From CAYYNP01 sp964472545 (GTDB taxonomy: Bacteria > Planctomycetota > Planctomycetia > Pirellulales > Thermoguttaceae), in NCBI GenBank assembly GCA_964472545.1, contig CAYYNP010000238.1, positions 1 to 15,750 on the forward strand: 15,750 nucleotides of DNA. The letters run 5' to 3'. Within the stretch, counting starts at the first letter, position 1. Every line of letters starts with the position of its first letter. The notes beneath the pieces were generated by a model, which saw only the letters and a list, made by a program, of their open reading frames with translations, searched no databases and had not been told where the DNA came from. This document shows positions 15,623 to 15,750 of this stretch, piece after piece. The position numbers were made by a program, and so were the translations under genes.

Positions 15623-15674
15623 GACCCCGAAGGGGTCGAACATCACAGCCCGGGGTCGCGCAGCGCACCCCGGG
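15623..15674. repeat. two-hairpin palindromic element, second copy type
   Basis: GACCCC-GAA-GGGGTC (15623-15637) forms a six-pair stem with a GAA triloop. It is followed by CCCGGGGT (15649-15656) pairing with ACCCCGGG (15667-15674) around a ten-base loop. The linker TCACAGCCCGGGG resembles TCACCGTAGCCCGGGG in the element at 13867. It lies in a 225-base stretch after the protease gene. I see no gene in that stretch up to the window end. Confidence 0.75.
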
Positions 15675-15750
15675 ACAGTGACGCGAATCAGGCGGAAAAA
15701 CCCTTCGGGCCAGCCCTTCCAAGGTGATCTTTGCGGTTGTTGATAGCAAG

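Noticed and set aside
15560..15709. CRISPR array or attachment site at the right end
   Set aside because: Only two copies of an 11-base repeat and two palindromes; no regular spacers, no tRNA and no integrase.

Overview
The window is a GC-rich bacterial chromosome segment that most likely comes from a planctomycete, probably of the Pirellulales type. That assignment is inferred from the gene content: a secreted GH172/DUF2961 protein, a PQQ-like beta-propeller protein that begins DDWPQFRGPGGEG after its signal peptide, a Tat-exported Gfo/Idh/MocA oxidoreductase, an SHD1-TPR protein, a sialate O-acetylesterase-like SGNH hydrolase, and GspG-like tails on unrelated proteins. No rRNA, tRNA, CRISPR array, recombinase or intact insertion sequence was seen.

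Layout. (1) 147-2534 (+): secreted GH172-like glycan-active protein with two jelly-roll-like modules and a pseudopilin-like insert. (2) About 2590-5570: an island with visibly lower GC than its surroundings (53% in one sampled line, 4141-4200, against 77% in line 12661-12720). It holds a pentapeptide-type two-helix K+ channel (2702-3772) and a putative PD-(D/E)XK nuclease (3858-5501) flanked by paired DNA-binding-type repeats and zinc fingers, with a 28-codon ORF overlapping the nuclease start. The island ends at a bidirectional hairpin terminator between convergent genes. (3) 5579-11518 (-): a probable three-gene operon transcribed leftward, SHD1-TPR protein, then Tat-signal Gfo/Idh/MocA oxidoreductase, then PQQ-like propeller protein, with a promoter candidate at 11560-11588. 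(4) 11683-13860 (+): SGNH/sialate O-acetylesterase-like protein with a coiled-coil tail. (5) 13861-14079: a cluster of palindromic REP-like repeats. (6) 14080-15525 (+): secreted protein joining a GATase1-like domain to a gluzincin metalloprotease. (7) 15526-15750: no gene seen, but a second palindromic two-hairpin element with the same design as the one at 13867.

How the genes fit together. Most of the window encodes exported proteins for polysaccharide or glycoconjugate use (GH172, sialate esterase, Gfo/Idh/MocA, protease) plus planctomycete-style helper proteins. The channel-nuclease pair is the part that does not belong to this theme. It is the best candidate for an undescribed accessory system, either a selfish/homing-type nuclease or a defence module, although no function has been shown.
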